Both the position numbers and the translations under genes were made by a program. A DNA stretch of 15,956 nucleotides, from assembly GCA_019348305.1 (NCBI GenBank), contig JAHWJQ010000026.1, forward strand, positions 1 to 15,956, given 5' to 3'. This document shows positions 6,385-13,959 of the stretch, in pieces. Below the pieces are notes generated by a model. It was not told the origin of the DNA and did no database searches. It was given only the letters and a program-made list of their open reading frames with translations. Numbering within the stretch: position 1 is the first letter of the stretch; every line of letters starts with the position of its first letter. The stretch comes from Actinomycetota bacterium (GTDB lineage Bacteria; Actinomycetota; Acidimicrobiia; Acidimicrobiales; CADCTF01).

Positions 6385-7583
6385 CCAGCTGGCAGAGCCG
6401 ACCGCCGGGCGCTGCAGGAGCGGAGCTCGGTGGCGTTGCAGCGCTGCGCTGCCTGCTCCTCTCGCCGGTAGCGCCGCAGGACCCCGACAACGGGGACGCG
6501 CAGTTCACCCGGGACCTGCTCTCCTCGCCACCCGACGGCGTCGACCTGATCCCCTATACCGACGCGCTCGCCTCCGGCGAGATCTCCTGGGGGCCGTCGG
6601 TGCGCTCCGCCCGCCAGTGGCGTCGACCCTTGGCCGATCCCCTCGGCGCCATCGCTCGTGCCGGCCTCCACGCATTCCGCCACAGCGGCGCTCTGCTCCC
6701 CGACCCCGTCCGCTGGCTGCGCATCCTCGGAACCTTCGACGTGGTGCACGTCCACTGCCTCCCGGTCCGCTTCCTCGGCGACGCGCCGCCTGTCGTGGTG
6801 AGCGACAGCGCCGGCACCTACTGGTACTGGACGGCGGCGCGGGGCATGGACGGCGACAAGGTCGAACGGTTGCTGCGCCGCGAGCGCCTCTGCGCTCGCA
6901 CCCTCGGCTACCTCCACCCGTCCGCCCACCCAGAGGGCGCTGCCCGCTCGCTGCTGTTCGTGGACGCCGGCCGCGCGCTCCAGCAACGGGTCGGCGTCGA
7001 CACGACGTCGACCCTGCGGTGCCCTCCAGGGGTGCCGGCACCGGTGCGCCCGGCGGAAGATGCCGGCAAGCGGCTGCTCTTCGTCGCTCGGGACTTCCAG
7101 ACGAAGGGCGGAGACCTCGCCGTGGAGGTGTTGCGGCAGGTGCGCGGAAGCCATCCGGACGCCACTCTCCTGGTGGCCGGGAGCCCCGAGCCCGATCCGG
7201 GCATCGAGGGCGTGCGCTGGCTGGGGCCCCGGTCCCGTGACGAGCTGTACCGCGACGTGTACCCGCAGGCGGACCTCTTCGTGTACCCGACGCGCTTCGA
7301 CTGCGCACCGCTGGTGGTGATGGAGGCGCTGGCCCATGGCATCCCCGTCGTCGCACCGTCCGCCTTCGCCATCCCCGAGCTGGTGGTGGACGGCGTCACC
7401 GGGATCCTCCACGAGCCAGGAGACGTGGCGGCCGCCGCCGCCGCCGTCGAGGCCCTCCTGGACGAGCCCACCCGGCGTGTCTCCATGGGTGCCGCCGCCC
7501 GCGCCGACTACCAGGCACGCTTCTCTGTGGAGCACCGGAACCAGATCCTTGCCACGGTCTACCGCGAGGTCGTCGAGCGGTGA
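6381..7583 (+). CDS. GT4 family glycosyltransferase
   Basis: This 400-residue GT-B enzyme of the glycan pathway has an N-terminal domain with LRCLLLSPVAP (22-32), GDAQFTRDLL (38-47) and FDVVHVHC (119-126), the usual third-strand pattern of GT4. The C-terminal domain has LLFVARDFQTKGGDL (232-246), LLVAGSPEPDPG (263-274) and FVYPTRFDCAPLVVMEALAHG (300-320). In the EX7E motif the first glutamate is aspartate here (D307, with E315 intact), which is tolerated in some relatives. GTG 6381 overlaps the stop of the truncated GT2 as GTGA, with GGGGCGAG a few bases upstream. The first 20 residues are low in structure and alanine-rich, so a slightly later start is possible. Donor and acceptor cannot be read from sequence. 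Confidence 0.88.
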   Translation: MTSWQSRPPGAAGAELGGVAALRCLLLSPVAPQDPDNGDAQFTRDLLSSPPDGVDLIPYTDALASGEISWGPSVRSARQWRRPLADPLGAIARAGLHAFRHSGALLPDPVRWLRILGTFDVVHVHCLPVRFLGDAPPVVVSDSAGTYWYWTAARGMDGDKVERLLRRERLCARTLGYLHPSAHPEGAARSLLFVDAGRALQQRVGVDTTSTLRCPPGVPAPVRPAEDAGKRLLFVARDFQTKGGDLAVEVLRQVRGSHPDATLLVAGSPEPDPGIEGVRWLGPRSRDELYRDVYPQADLFVYPTRFDCAPLVVMEALAHGIPVVAPSAFAIPELVVDGVTGILHEPGDVAAAAAAVEALLDEPTRRVSMGAAARADYQARFSVEHRNQILATVYREVVER

Positions 7584-8641
7584 GCCGGCGCGTCGTCCTC
7601 TCGACCTTCGCCAGTGCCGCTCCCATGGGCCAACAGCACCACGAGAGCGCGTTGCACGAGTCGCTCCAACGGGAGCTGACGCGATGCGGCTCGCGGGACC
7701 GCTGGACGTTGTCGACCGTGCGGGTCGCCCCGATGCGCGCGGGGACCGGCGACGTCCGTCTCCCACTCGGTCTCATCGCGAGGGGCCCGGCCATGGTCGC
7801 CACCTCGGCCGCAGCCTTCGCGTACCGCCGGGCCGACCTGGTGCACCGTTTCGACCTCCGCCTCCCACCGCACCGTGGTGCAGAGGTGGTCACGGTCCAC
7901 GACCTGCCCCCGTTGCGGTTCGGGGACGAAGGCACGCTGCCGACGTGGGCAGCCGCCAGCGCGCGGCGGGCCCGTGTGGTCATCTGCCCGTCCGCCTTCG
8001 CAGCGGACGAGGTGGCCACGTTGCTCGGCCAGGCACGGACCCGGGTCGTACCGAACGGGGTCGCCGAGACGTTCCGTGATGCACCCGCCGCTGACGCCGC
8101 GGTGCTCGCCGGCCTCGGTCTCAAAGGCAGGTTCGTGATCCACGCCGGTGGCGCCACCGAGCGCAAGAACCTGGGTGCACTGGCGGGCGCCTGGCGGCGG
8201 ATCTCGGCGGCCGTGCCCGACGCCACGCTCGCCTTGTGCGGCCCTCCCCACCCACGCCGCACGGAGCTGTTCGCCGGCTTGCCGCGGGTTCGTTTGATCG
8301 GGCGCGTCGCTCAACAGGAGGTGGCCGGGCTCATGGCGGCGGCTGCCGCTGTCGTGGTCCCCTCCCTCTACGAGGGCTTCGGTCTGCCGGCCTTGGAGGG
8401 CATGGCCTGCGGGACGCCTGTCGTGGCCACCGACCGTGGTGCGCTCCCCGAGGTGTGCGGCGACGCTGCGCTGCTGGTGGCGCCGACCTCGGATGCCCTC
8501 GCCGAGGGGATGGAGGCCGTCCTCACCGATGCCCTGTTCGCACGACGGCTTGCCGACGCCGGCCGGGCGCGAGCAGCGCCGTACACGTGGGAGCGGACCG
8601 CGGCTGCCACGCTCGCGGTGTACGAGGAGGCGCTGGCATGA
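7580..8641 (+). CDS. GT4 family glycosyltransferase, mannosyltransferase-like
   Basis: This 353-residue GT-B enzyme has VVTVHDLPPLRF (103-114), a signature of the WbpY/RfaB-like GT4 mannosyltransferase group. VVICPSAFAADEV (133-145), VVPNGV (156-161) and HAGGATERKNLGAL (188-201) form the phosphate-binding turn, and LYEGFGLPALEGMACGTPVV (263-282) carries an intact EX7E (E265, E273). The GTG 7580 start overlaps the previous stop as GTGA, with GAGG at 7566-7569. The gene is fully GC-rich and of normal length for its group. It sits in a run of four coupled GT4 genes, which suggests sequential extension of one oligosaccharide. Mannose as donor is only a family tendency. Confidence 0.88.
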   Translation: MSRRVVLSTFASAAPMGQQHHESALHESLQRELTRCGSRDRWTLSTVRVAPMRAGTGDVRLPLGLIARGPAMVATSAAAFAYRRADLVHRFDLRLPPHRGAEVVTVHDLPPLRFGDEGTLPTWAAASARRARVVICPSAFAADEVATLLGQARTRVVPNGVAETFRDAPAADAAVLAGLGLKGRFVIHAGGATERKNLGALAGAWRRISAAVPDATLALCGPPHPRRTELFAGLPRVRLIGRVAQQEVAGLMAAAAAVVVPSLYEGFGLPALEGMACGTPVVATDRGALPEVCGDAALLVAPTSDALAEGMEAVLTDALFARRLADAGRARAAPYTWERTAAATLAVYEEALA

Positions 8642-9675
8642 CACGGGTGCTCCTCGTCCCGTATCCCGGTAGCTGGCAGATCGAGGGCGGGCACCGGACC
8701 CAGCAGCTCCAGACAGCCCGCGCCCTCCGACGTCTGGGCATCCAGGTGGCGGTGGGAGACCTCTCCTTGGCTGTTGCATCTCGCTTCGACCTCGTCCACT
8801 TCTTCGGCGATCCCCGGCCGCTCCTCCACCAAGGGCGCCCGACCAGCCGGCTGGTGGTGAGCCCGGTCCACTTCCCGTCGTGGATCGAGCTCGGGCCGAT
8901 CCCCTGGCGGGGAGAGGCACGGCACCGGGTCGTCGGGCGCGCCCTCCACCTAGCGAGGGGCTTGCGCCACCCCCGCGCACGAGCGAACCGGCGTGCAGAG
9001 CTGCGGTCTCGGCTGTCCGCCGTTGCCGAGGCGGACGTTGTCGTCACCAACAGCCACACCGAGGCGGCGCTGCTGCGGCGCGACGCGCACCGAGCCATCC
9101 CACACATTGCCGTCGCCTACAGCGGCGTGGACGAGCAGTTCTTCGAGGGCTCTTCTGACCGTGGTCGGGAGCTGGTGGGGATGGACGACTTCGTGCTGTG
9201 CGTGGGGCGGATCGAGCCGATCAAGAACCAGCTCTCCCTGTGCCGTGCCATGCGTGAGGTACAGCGGCCGTTGCTGCTCGTCGGTGCTGTGCTCTCGGGG
9301 AACGAGGCCTACCTCGCCGCTTGCCGCCGAGAGCTCCCGTCGCTCGTGCACGTCGCCCACCTCGATCGCGACCTGCTCCGGCACGTCTACGCGGCCGCCG
9401 CCTGCCACGTGCTCGCGTCGTGGTTCGAGACGACAGGGCTTGCCACGCTCGAAGCCCTCGCCGCCGGGACACCCTGCGTCGTCGGACGAACACCATGTGT
9501 CGAGGAGTACTTCGACGGGCGGGTCGAGGTGGCCGACGCCGGTGACGTCGAAGCCCTGCGCGTGGCCGTCGAGGCGGTGCTCGCTCGTGGACCCCGGGGT
9601 GATGAGCGCGAGCACGCCGCCCGCTTCAGCTGGGACCGCACCGCCAGGGAGCTCTGTGATGCCTACGGCGCCTGA
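8638..9675 (+). CDS. GT4 family glycosyltransferase
   Basis: This 345-residue GT-B enzyme starts with VLLVPYPGSWQIEGGHRTQ (4-22), where a glycine-rich turn faces the acceptor. It continues with FDLVHFFGDP (50-59), VVVTNSHTEAALL (134-146), YSGVDEQFF (161-169) and LCVGRIEPIKNQ (187-198), the donor-domain entry. FETTGLATLEALAAGTPCVV (263-282) holds EX7E (E264, E272). ATG 8638 overlaps the previous stop and has a strong GAGGAGG at 8624-8630, seven bases upstream; the frame is open further 5' but only inside the neighbouring gene. The C-terminal FSWDRTARELCDAY is a normal GT4 closing helix. The next gene begins 17 bases before its stop. Substrate unknown. Confidence 0.88.
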   Translation: MTRVLLVPYPGSWQIEGGHRTQQLQTARALRRLGIQVAVGDLSLAVASRFDLVHFFGDPRPLLHQGRPTSRLVVSPVHFPSWIELGPIPWRGEARHRVVGRALHLARGLRHPRARANRRAELRSRLSAVAEADVVVTNSHTEAALLRRDAHRAIPHIAVAYSGVDEQFFEGSSDRGRELVGMDDFVLCVGRIEPIKNQLSLCRAMREVQRPLLLVGAVLSGNEAYLAACRRELPSLVHVAHLDRDLLRHVYAAAACHVLASWFETTGLATLEALAAGTPCVVGRTPCVEEYFDGRVEVADAGDVEALRVAVEAVLARGPRGDEREHAARFSWDRTARELCDAYGA

Positions 9676-10870
9676 CGGCCTGCGCGTATGCGTCGCGACC
9701 GATGAGTTCCATCCCATGGGAGGGACGGAGCGCCAGGTCGTCGAGCTGGCCGTCGACCTGCGGCGCCGTGACATCCCCGTGACGGTGCTCTCGCGCTGGC
9801 CGCTCCACGGCGGGAACCCCTACGTCGCCGAGCTCGAGGAGGCCGCAATCGACGTGCTGGCCCCCGGATGGACCGGGCGTCGGGGCGGACGGCTTCGGCG
9901 TCTGCCCTACGTGCAGGCCCGGCTCCGCGCCGGCACCTCCGAGAGCGCCGCCGTGGAAGCGCAGCTGTGGCGTTGGCAGGCGGCCCGGGTGCGATCGATG
10001 AGGAGTCCCGGGTTCGTCCTCCACGAGATGCCGTTCTTCGGCGTGCTCAGCGTCGCCGGCCGCCGCACGCTCACCGACCTGAGGCTGCCACTGGTCCACA
10101 CCATCCTCGGTCGCATGGAGGGCGTCGTCCCCGTCGTCGACGTGGCGACGGCGGTCGTGACGACCGATGGTGACCCCGTGGTGGACCCAGCAGGCACACC
10201 GGTGCGGTGGATCCCGAGCATGGGCCCCCGCGCGCTCGCCGACCATGGCCCAGACCTCGATCGCCCGCAGACCCGCGTCGTCACCTTCGGCGGGCGCCTC
10301 GTCCGCGAGAAGGGCGTCGACGTGCTGCTGCGGGCTGCCACAAAGCTCCCAGGCATCGAGCTCGTCATCGCGGGCTATGGGCCGGAACGTGCCAACCTGG
10401 AAGCCCTGGCAGGCGAGCTCGGCGTCGTCGCCTCGTTCACCGGGCCGCTCGGCCAGCGCTCGCTGCACGGCTTGCTCGCCCGCACCGACGTCGCCGTGTT
10501 CCCCGGGCTGCAGGGCGAAGGGCTGCCCTCCTTCGTGGTCGAGGCCCTCGGTGCAGGCGTGCCCGTGGTGGGCACCGATGTCGGGGCTGTAGGGCGGGCC
10601 CTCGGCCAGAACGGCGGAACGCTCGTCAGGCCGGGCGACGCCGGCGGGCTGGCGGCGGCCGTCGCCGCTCTTTTGGAAGGTGACCTCCGAGCCCGCCGCC
10701 ACGAGGCCCGTCGATTGTTCGAGCGGTGCTTCGCCCCCGCCAGCGTCGTCGATGCCTACCTGGGCTGCTACGCCGACGCCTTGCACCGCGCCTGCACAGA
10801 CCAGCCAATCCTGGAGGAAGAAATGCACCGAAATCGAGACACCACTACCGAGCAGCACAGGCGCCTGTGA
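9659..10870 (+). CDS. GT4 family glycosyltransferase
   Basis: This 403-residue GT-B enzyme has an acceptor loop PMGGTERQ (19-26) and SRWPL (45-49). The donor domain contains TFGGRLVREKGVDVLL (209-224), VIAGYGPERANLEAL (236-250), ASFTGPLGQRS (258-268) and EGLPSFVVE (287-295, EX7E intact). ATG 9659 is chosen because AGGGAG at 9646-9651 sits seven bases upstream; GTG 9656 is adjacent and in frame. It overlaps the preceding gene by 17 bases. Shared landmarks with the lower-GC GT4 at 4625-5887 (GGTE-x-Q, RWPL, VL-x-P-x-W-x-G and an IPS-[IM]-G just before the donor domain) suggest the two descend from one GT type. The final 20 residues are polar and look like an extension past the family's usual end. 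Confidence 0.88.
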   Translation: MPTAPDGLRVCVATDEFHPMGGTERQVVELAVDLRRRDIPVTVLSRWPLHGGNPYVAELEEAAIDVLAPGWTGRRGGRLRRLPYVQARLRAGTSESAAVEAQLWRWQAARVRSMRSPGFVLHEMPFFGVLSVAGRRTLTDLRLPLVHTILGRMEGVVPVVDVATAVVTTDGDPVVDPAGTPVRWIPSMGPRALADHGPDLDRPQTRVVTFGGRLVREKGVDVLLRAATKLPGIELVIAGYGPERANLEALAGELGVVASFTGPLGQRSLHGLLARTDVAVFPGLQGEGLPSFVVEALGAGVPVVGTDVGAVGRALGQNGGTLVRPGDAGGLAAAVAALLEGDLRARRHEARRLFERCFAPASVVDAYLGCYADALHRACTDQPILEEEMHRNRDTTTEQHRRL

Positions 10871-11628
10871 TGGGAACCGGCGCCCACTACGACGAAGGCT
10901 TCTATGCCGCGCAACGAGAAGGCTCGCTCCGCTCTGCCAGATCCATCGTCCCGCTCGTGATCGACGCCCTGCACCCGAGCTCGGTCGTGGACGTCGGATG
11001 CGGGGTGGGCACCTGGGTCAAAGTGTTCCGTGAAGGAGGCATCTCCGATGCCTGGGGCATCGACGGCGACTACGTGAGCCGGGACTCCTTGCTGTTCCCG
11101 GAGGATGCCTTCATCGCGGCTGACCTTGCCGACGGTGTATCCCTGGCCCGGACGTTCGACCTCGCAGTCTCCGTTGAGGTGGCCGAGCACATCGAGGCGG
11201 AGCGCGCGGAGAGATTCGTGGGGACGCTCACGTCGCTGTCGCCAGCGGTGCTGTTCTCAGCCGCGATCCCCCGACAAGGAGGAGCCAGCCACGTCAACGA
11301 ACGGTGGCCGAGCTACTGGGCGCGTATCTTCGCCGCGCACGGCTACCAGCCGCTCGACCTCTTCCGTGGACGCATCTGGGATGACCCGAACGTCGAAGCC
11401 TTCTACGCGCAGAACCTGTTGCTCTACGCCGATCCCGGCGCCCGAGCGAAGATCACCGTGCCGGAGTGCCCGCCCCTCGACATCGTCCACCCCCGGATCT
11501 GGGAAGCTGGTCGCCCGCCGACCCTGCGCCAGATCGTGCAAGGCGCACCTGAGGCGCTTCGTTGGTCGGCCCGGCACCACCTCGGCCGGGTTCAACACAT
11601 CGCTGCGAGCCGCGGGAGATCGGAATGA
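10870..11628 (+). CDS. Class I SAM-dependent methyltransferase
   Basis: This 252-residue enzyme probably modifies a sugar or glycan end. Motif I is SVVDVGCGVGTWV (38-50), the ribose-binding acidic residue is D65 in WGIDGD, and SVEVAEHIEAE (101-111) is motif IV. The opening HYDEGFY and the later SHVNERWPSYWARIFAAHGY are typical of a methyltransferase group found in capsule and O-antigen clusters. ATG 10870 overlaps the previous stop by one base; GTG 10867 is in frame just before it. The C-terminal 60 residues, beyond the Rossmann fold, are basic. It is followed by a second methyltransferase with ATGA overlap, so the glycan may carry at least two methyl-type decorations. Whether this one is an O-methyltransferase is not visible. 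Confidence 0.83.
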   Translation: MGTGAHYDEGFYAAQREGSLRSARSIVPLVIDALHPSSVVDVGCGVGTWVKVFREGGISDAWGIDGDYVSRDSLLFPEDAFIAADLADGVSLARTFDLAVSVEVAEHIEAERAERFVGTLTSLSPAVLFSAAIPRQGGASHVNERWPSYWARIFAAHGYQPLDLFRGRIWDDPNVEAFYAQNLLLYADPGARAKITVPECPPLDIVHPRIWEAGRPPTLRQIVQGAPEALRWSARHHLGRVQHIAASRGRSE

Positions 11629-12407
11629 GGAGTGTCCGATCCTCCAGCGAACAGCGGGTCAAGCAGCTCGTGCGCCGCACGATCGGCGAGGTCTACGTCG
11701 GGAAGCGGCTCAAGCTGCGGTGGCTGGCCCCCGCGCTGGACGCGCTCGCCATCGAGCCGTTGCGCATCCTCGACGCCGGGGCGGAGGACGCGACGTTCAC
11801 CTACTGGCTCGCAGATCGCTACCCGGCGGCGACCGTGCTGGCTGTCGACATCGATGCCGCCGCAGTGGAGGCATGTCGCGCTGCGCGGCCGGATCGCTAC
11901 GCACACCGGGTGGACTTCGTCGAATGCGCCTTCGCCGACCTCCGACCGTCGTCGTTCGATCTCGCCACCGCGTTCGACGTGCTCGAGCACATCGAGGACG
12001 ACGCCGGAGCGCTGCGTGACCTGCATGCCGCCCTGGCACCTGGTGCCACGTTGCTCGTCCACGTCCCCTCCAACCCCTACACGGACCGCAGGGGTGTCGA
12101 ACACTGGGTCGCTGATGAGGATGCGTGGCGGATCAACCCCGGTCATGTGCGCCACGGCTACCGGTCAGACGACCTGCGGCAGCGCGTCGAGGAAGCCGGG
12201 TTCGAGGTCGTGGCCCTCGAACGCTGGAACCGGCACTGGTCGACCTGGGCACACGACATCTACGCCCGGCTGGAGCACCCCGCCATCCTCCGCCTCGCCT
12301 CGGTGCCGATCACGGACGCTCTGGCAGCGTTGGACCGTCGCCGCCCACCTACCGAGGGCAACACGCTGTGGCTGGTCGCCCGCCGACCGTACGGGGCAAG
12401 TGGTTGA
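11625..12407 (+). CDS. Class I SAM-dependent methyltransferase with divergent motif I
   Basis: This 260-residue Rossmann-fold protein is recognisable from RILDAGAEDATFTYWLA (47-63), AVDID (73-77), ATAFDVLEHIED (115-126), LAPGATLLVHVPSNPYT (137-153) and LRQRVEEAGFEV (184-195). Motif I is unusual: where most relatives have G-x-G-x-G, this reads G-A-E-D-A, so two of three glycines are missing. The acidic D75 and the DVLEH motif remain, so SAM binding is still plausible but not assured. ATG 11625 overlaps the previous stop and has GGGAGA at 11614-11619, five bases upstream. It is the last intact gene of the rightward operon. It could act on another sugar than its neighbour, or be losing function, as the genes after it have. 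Confidence 0.8.
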   Translation: MRSVRSSSEQRVKQLVRRTIGEVYVGKRLKLRWLAPALDALAIEPLRILDAGAEDATFTYWLADRYPAATVLAVDIDAAAVEACRAARPDRYAHRVDFVECAFADLRPSSFDLATAFDVLEHIEDDAGALRDLHAALAPGATLLVHVPSNPYTDRRGVEHWVADEDAWRINPGHVRHGYRSDDLRQRVEEAGFEVVALERWNRHWSTWAHDIYARLEHPAILRLASVPITDALAALDRRRPPTEGNTLWLVARRPYGASG

Positions 12408-12506
12408 CTCTCTCTCGCCTGCACGAGGCGCTTCCACCGGACGTGACTCGGCCCTCGGTCGCGGTCGACCACGTCGGTCCAAGGGCCCCCGCCCTGACCT
12501 GCGCTG
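12408..12506 (+). other. Short stretch of unclear gene debris before the FkbM-like remnant
   Basis: No complete gene fits here. A GTG at 12400 opens a 35-codon frame whose stop (TGA 12505-12507) overlaps the ATG of the next remnant, the same junction style as the intact genes. Another frame is also open through the stretch. Neither frame has a recognisable domain. This may be what is left of a deleted gene, or simple spacer. Confidence 0.25.
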
Positions 12507-12770
12507 ATGCTCGACCGGATCAAGCAGAAGGTGCTCCGGCTCGTCCGCCCCCGGATACCCAGTTGCGAGGCATGTACGTCGGCGATCGGCGGGTGTTGCT
12601 GAAGACCAAAGCCAGCCCGCTCCTGGCGGCCTCCGACGACTTGGGGATCAGCATGGAGCACCGTCGTGCGTTCCCTGGGGAGCACGTAGAAGCCGTGGAG
12701 GTCCCAGCGGTCGTGTTGGATGACCTCCTGGAACCCTACGGCCAGCTGGAGAGTTGCCGCCGCGCCGTCG
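12507..12770 (+). pseudogene. Broken FkbM-like methyltransferase
   Basis: ATG 12507 begins MLDRIKQKVLRLVRPR, a typical basic N-terminal helix, with every third codon base G or C over 16 codons. It then reads out of frame and stops at TGA 12600-12602. The other plus frame continues with RGMYVGDRRVLLKTKASPLL and SDDLGIS, which resemble the start of FkbM-type methyltransferases. Adding one C to the C5 run at 12548-12552 would join the two frames. Soon after comes GEHVEAVEVPAVVLDDLLE, which resembles the stretch just before the KIDVEGAE motif in that family. The SAM-binding core expected between these parts, roughly 100 residues, is missing, and so is everything after. I read this as a gene with a frameshift, an internal deletion and a lost 3' end. 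The family call rests on remembered family patterns only. Confidence 0.5.
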
Positions 12771-13212
12771 GCCGCGCCGAGCAAAGCTTCATACAGGTAC
12801 CCCGTCGGGACCAGCCCGCCCCTCATCATCGACGAGGCCGCGTCGGGTCCGGCTCGACTCGGCGCGCCGGAGCACCGCCTCGAAGGCGTCGGCCCGGTCG
12901 TCCCAGTCGATGGCCGGCAGCGCACCGTCGCCGCCGGAGGGCGGCTCATCGAGCCGGGCCGCCACCTCGGCCACGAACTCGTCGGCGGCGACGGCGCTGA
13001 CCGGACCGCCGAGGTCCCGGAAGCCCGCCACCGGGGTGGCCACGACCGGGCGGCCCACGGCCAGGCACTCGTAGGCCTTGATGGGGTCGAGGCTCTCGGT
13101 GAAGGGCGTCACTCGGTGGGGCACGATGACCACATCGGCGTGCTGGAGGTAGGCGGGAACGTCCTCGTAGGGGCGAGGGCCGAGCAGGTGCACGCCGGCG
13201 GTGAGGAGCCGT

Positions 13213-13234
13213 GACCGCGAGGCGCTCGCGAGGC
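13213..13234 (-). repeat. 11-bp imperfect tandem duplication causing a frameshift
   Basis: On the minus strand the units are GCCTCGCGAGC (13234-13224) and GCCTCGCGGTC (13223-13213). The first eight bases are identical and two of the last three differ. Eleven bases shift the frame by two. Deleting the first unit gives GAT GCC TCG CGG TCA CGG, which joins the two halves of the glycosyltransferase in one frame. The eight-base identity is enough for slippage, either to create the insertion or to remove it. Confidence 0.7.
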
Positions 13235-13827
13235 ATCGGGACCGACGAGCACGACCGCGAGGTCGCCGAGGCGCTGGGCGACATCGATGACGAGATCGAC
13301 GTCGATGCGCTCGTCGTGGAGCGTGCCCACGTAGAGCGCCACCGCACCAGGCGGCAGGTCAGGGGGACGGGGGCGGGGCGCCCTGAAGTGGGCGACGTCG
13401 ACGCCGTTGGGGATCAGGGTGACGGGGCGGGTGGCGCCCCGGCTGGCGGCCAGGGCCGGCGAGCACACCACGACCTCGTCAGCCGACTCGACCAGCAGGC
13501 CGTCGAGCTCCCGTCGGCGAGCAAGCTCGCGCCCCGAGACCGGCTCGAGCAGCCAGTCGTCGGTGACGTCGTAGAGCGACGGCCACCCCGTCATCTGGAG
13601 TAGCGGGGCGTAGGTGAGGTCGTTGACCCACAGGATCGGCGCGGTGAAGCCCAGCTTGCCGGCGGTGCGGCGAACCTGCTCGCACAGCGCCCGGTCGGCC
13701 AAGGGCCCGACGACGCGAGGCAGCGGTTTCACCGGTGTCGACGCCCACAGACGTCCGGTGCCCCCTGTTGCCCGGAGCCGGTGCCGAGGAGGGAACTGCC
13801 CGTGGCGCAAGCCGCTCGCCAGATCGT

Positions 13828-13834
13828 GGGGGGG
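13828..13834 (-). repeat. C7 homopolymer (minus strand) inside a GT gene
   Basis: Seven G on the plus strand, C7 in the coding sense, encode part of Glu-Pro-Pro-His (about residues 43-46) of the frameshifted glycosyltransferase. The frame is intact across it. It is a second slippage-prone site in a gene that already carries an 11-bp frameshift. Confidence 0.3.
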
Positions 13835-13959
13835 CTCCACGAACAACACCCGCAGACCCGGGTCTCGGCGCAGGAGGCGGTCGACGATCAGTTGGTTTCG
13901 CCGCCAGATCTCGTCCCAGGCCTCGAGGGAGCAGACCACCAACTCCCGCGGCACCACCG

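Noticed and set aside
6261..7766. A 501-codon open frame on the minus strand
   Set aside because: It lies antisense to three coupled plus-strand genes with clear GT motifs. Its translation is low-complexity, rich in G, R, H and A, with no domain. Long antisense frames are expected in GC-rich coding DNA.
7559..8980. A 473-codon minus-strand open frame
   Set aside because: Antisense shadow of the GT4 genes at 7580-8641 and 8638-9675; no recognisable motif and biased composition.
9626..10858. A 410-codon minus-strand open frame
   Set aside because: Antisense to the GT4 at 9659-10870, which has intact EX7E and a good ribosome site.
12830..12845. CGACG/CGTCG stem near the convergent ends as a terminator
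   Set aside because: Only 5 bp with a 6-base loop, no T-tract on either side, and it lies within the coding tail of the leftward GT.
12720..13214. A 164-codon plus-strand open frame
   Set aside because: It runs antisense to the donor domain of the leftward GT, and the minus frame has recognisable family motifs.
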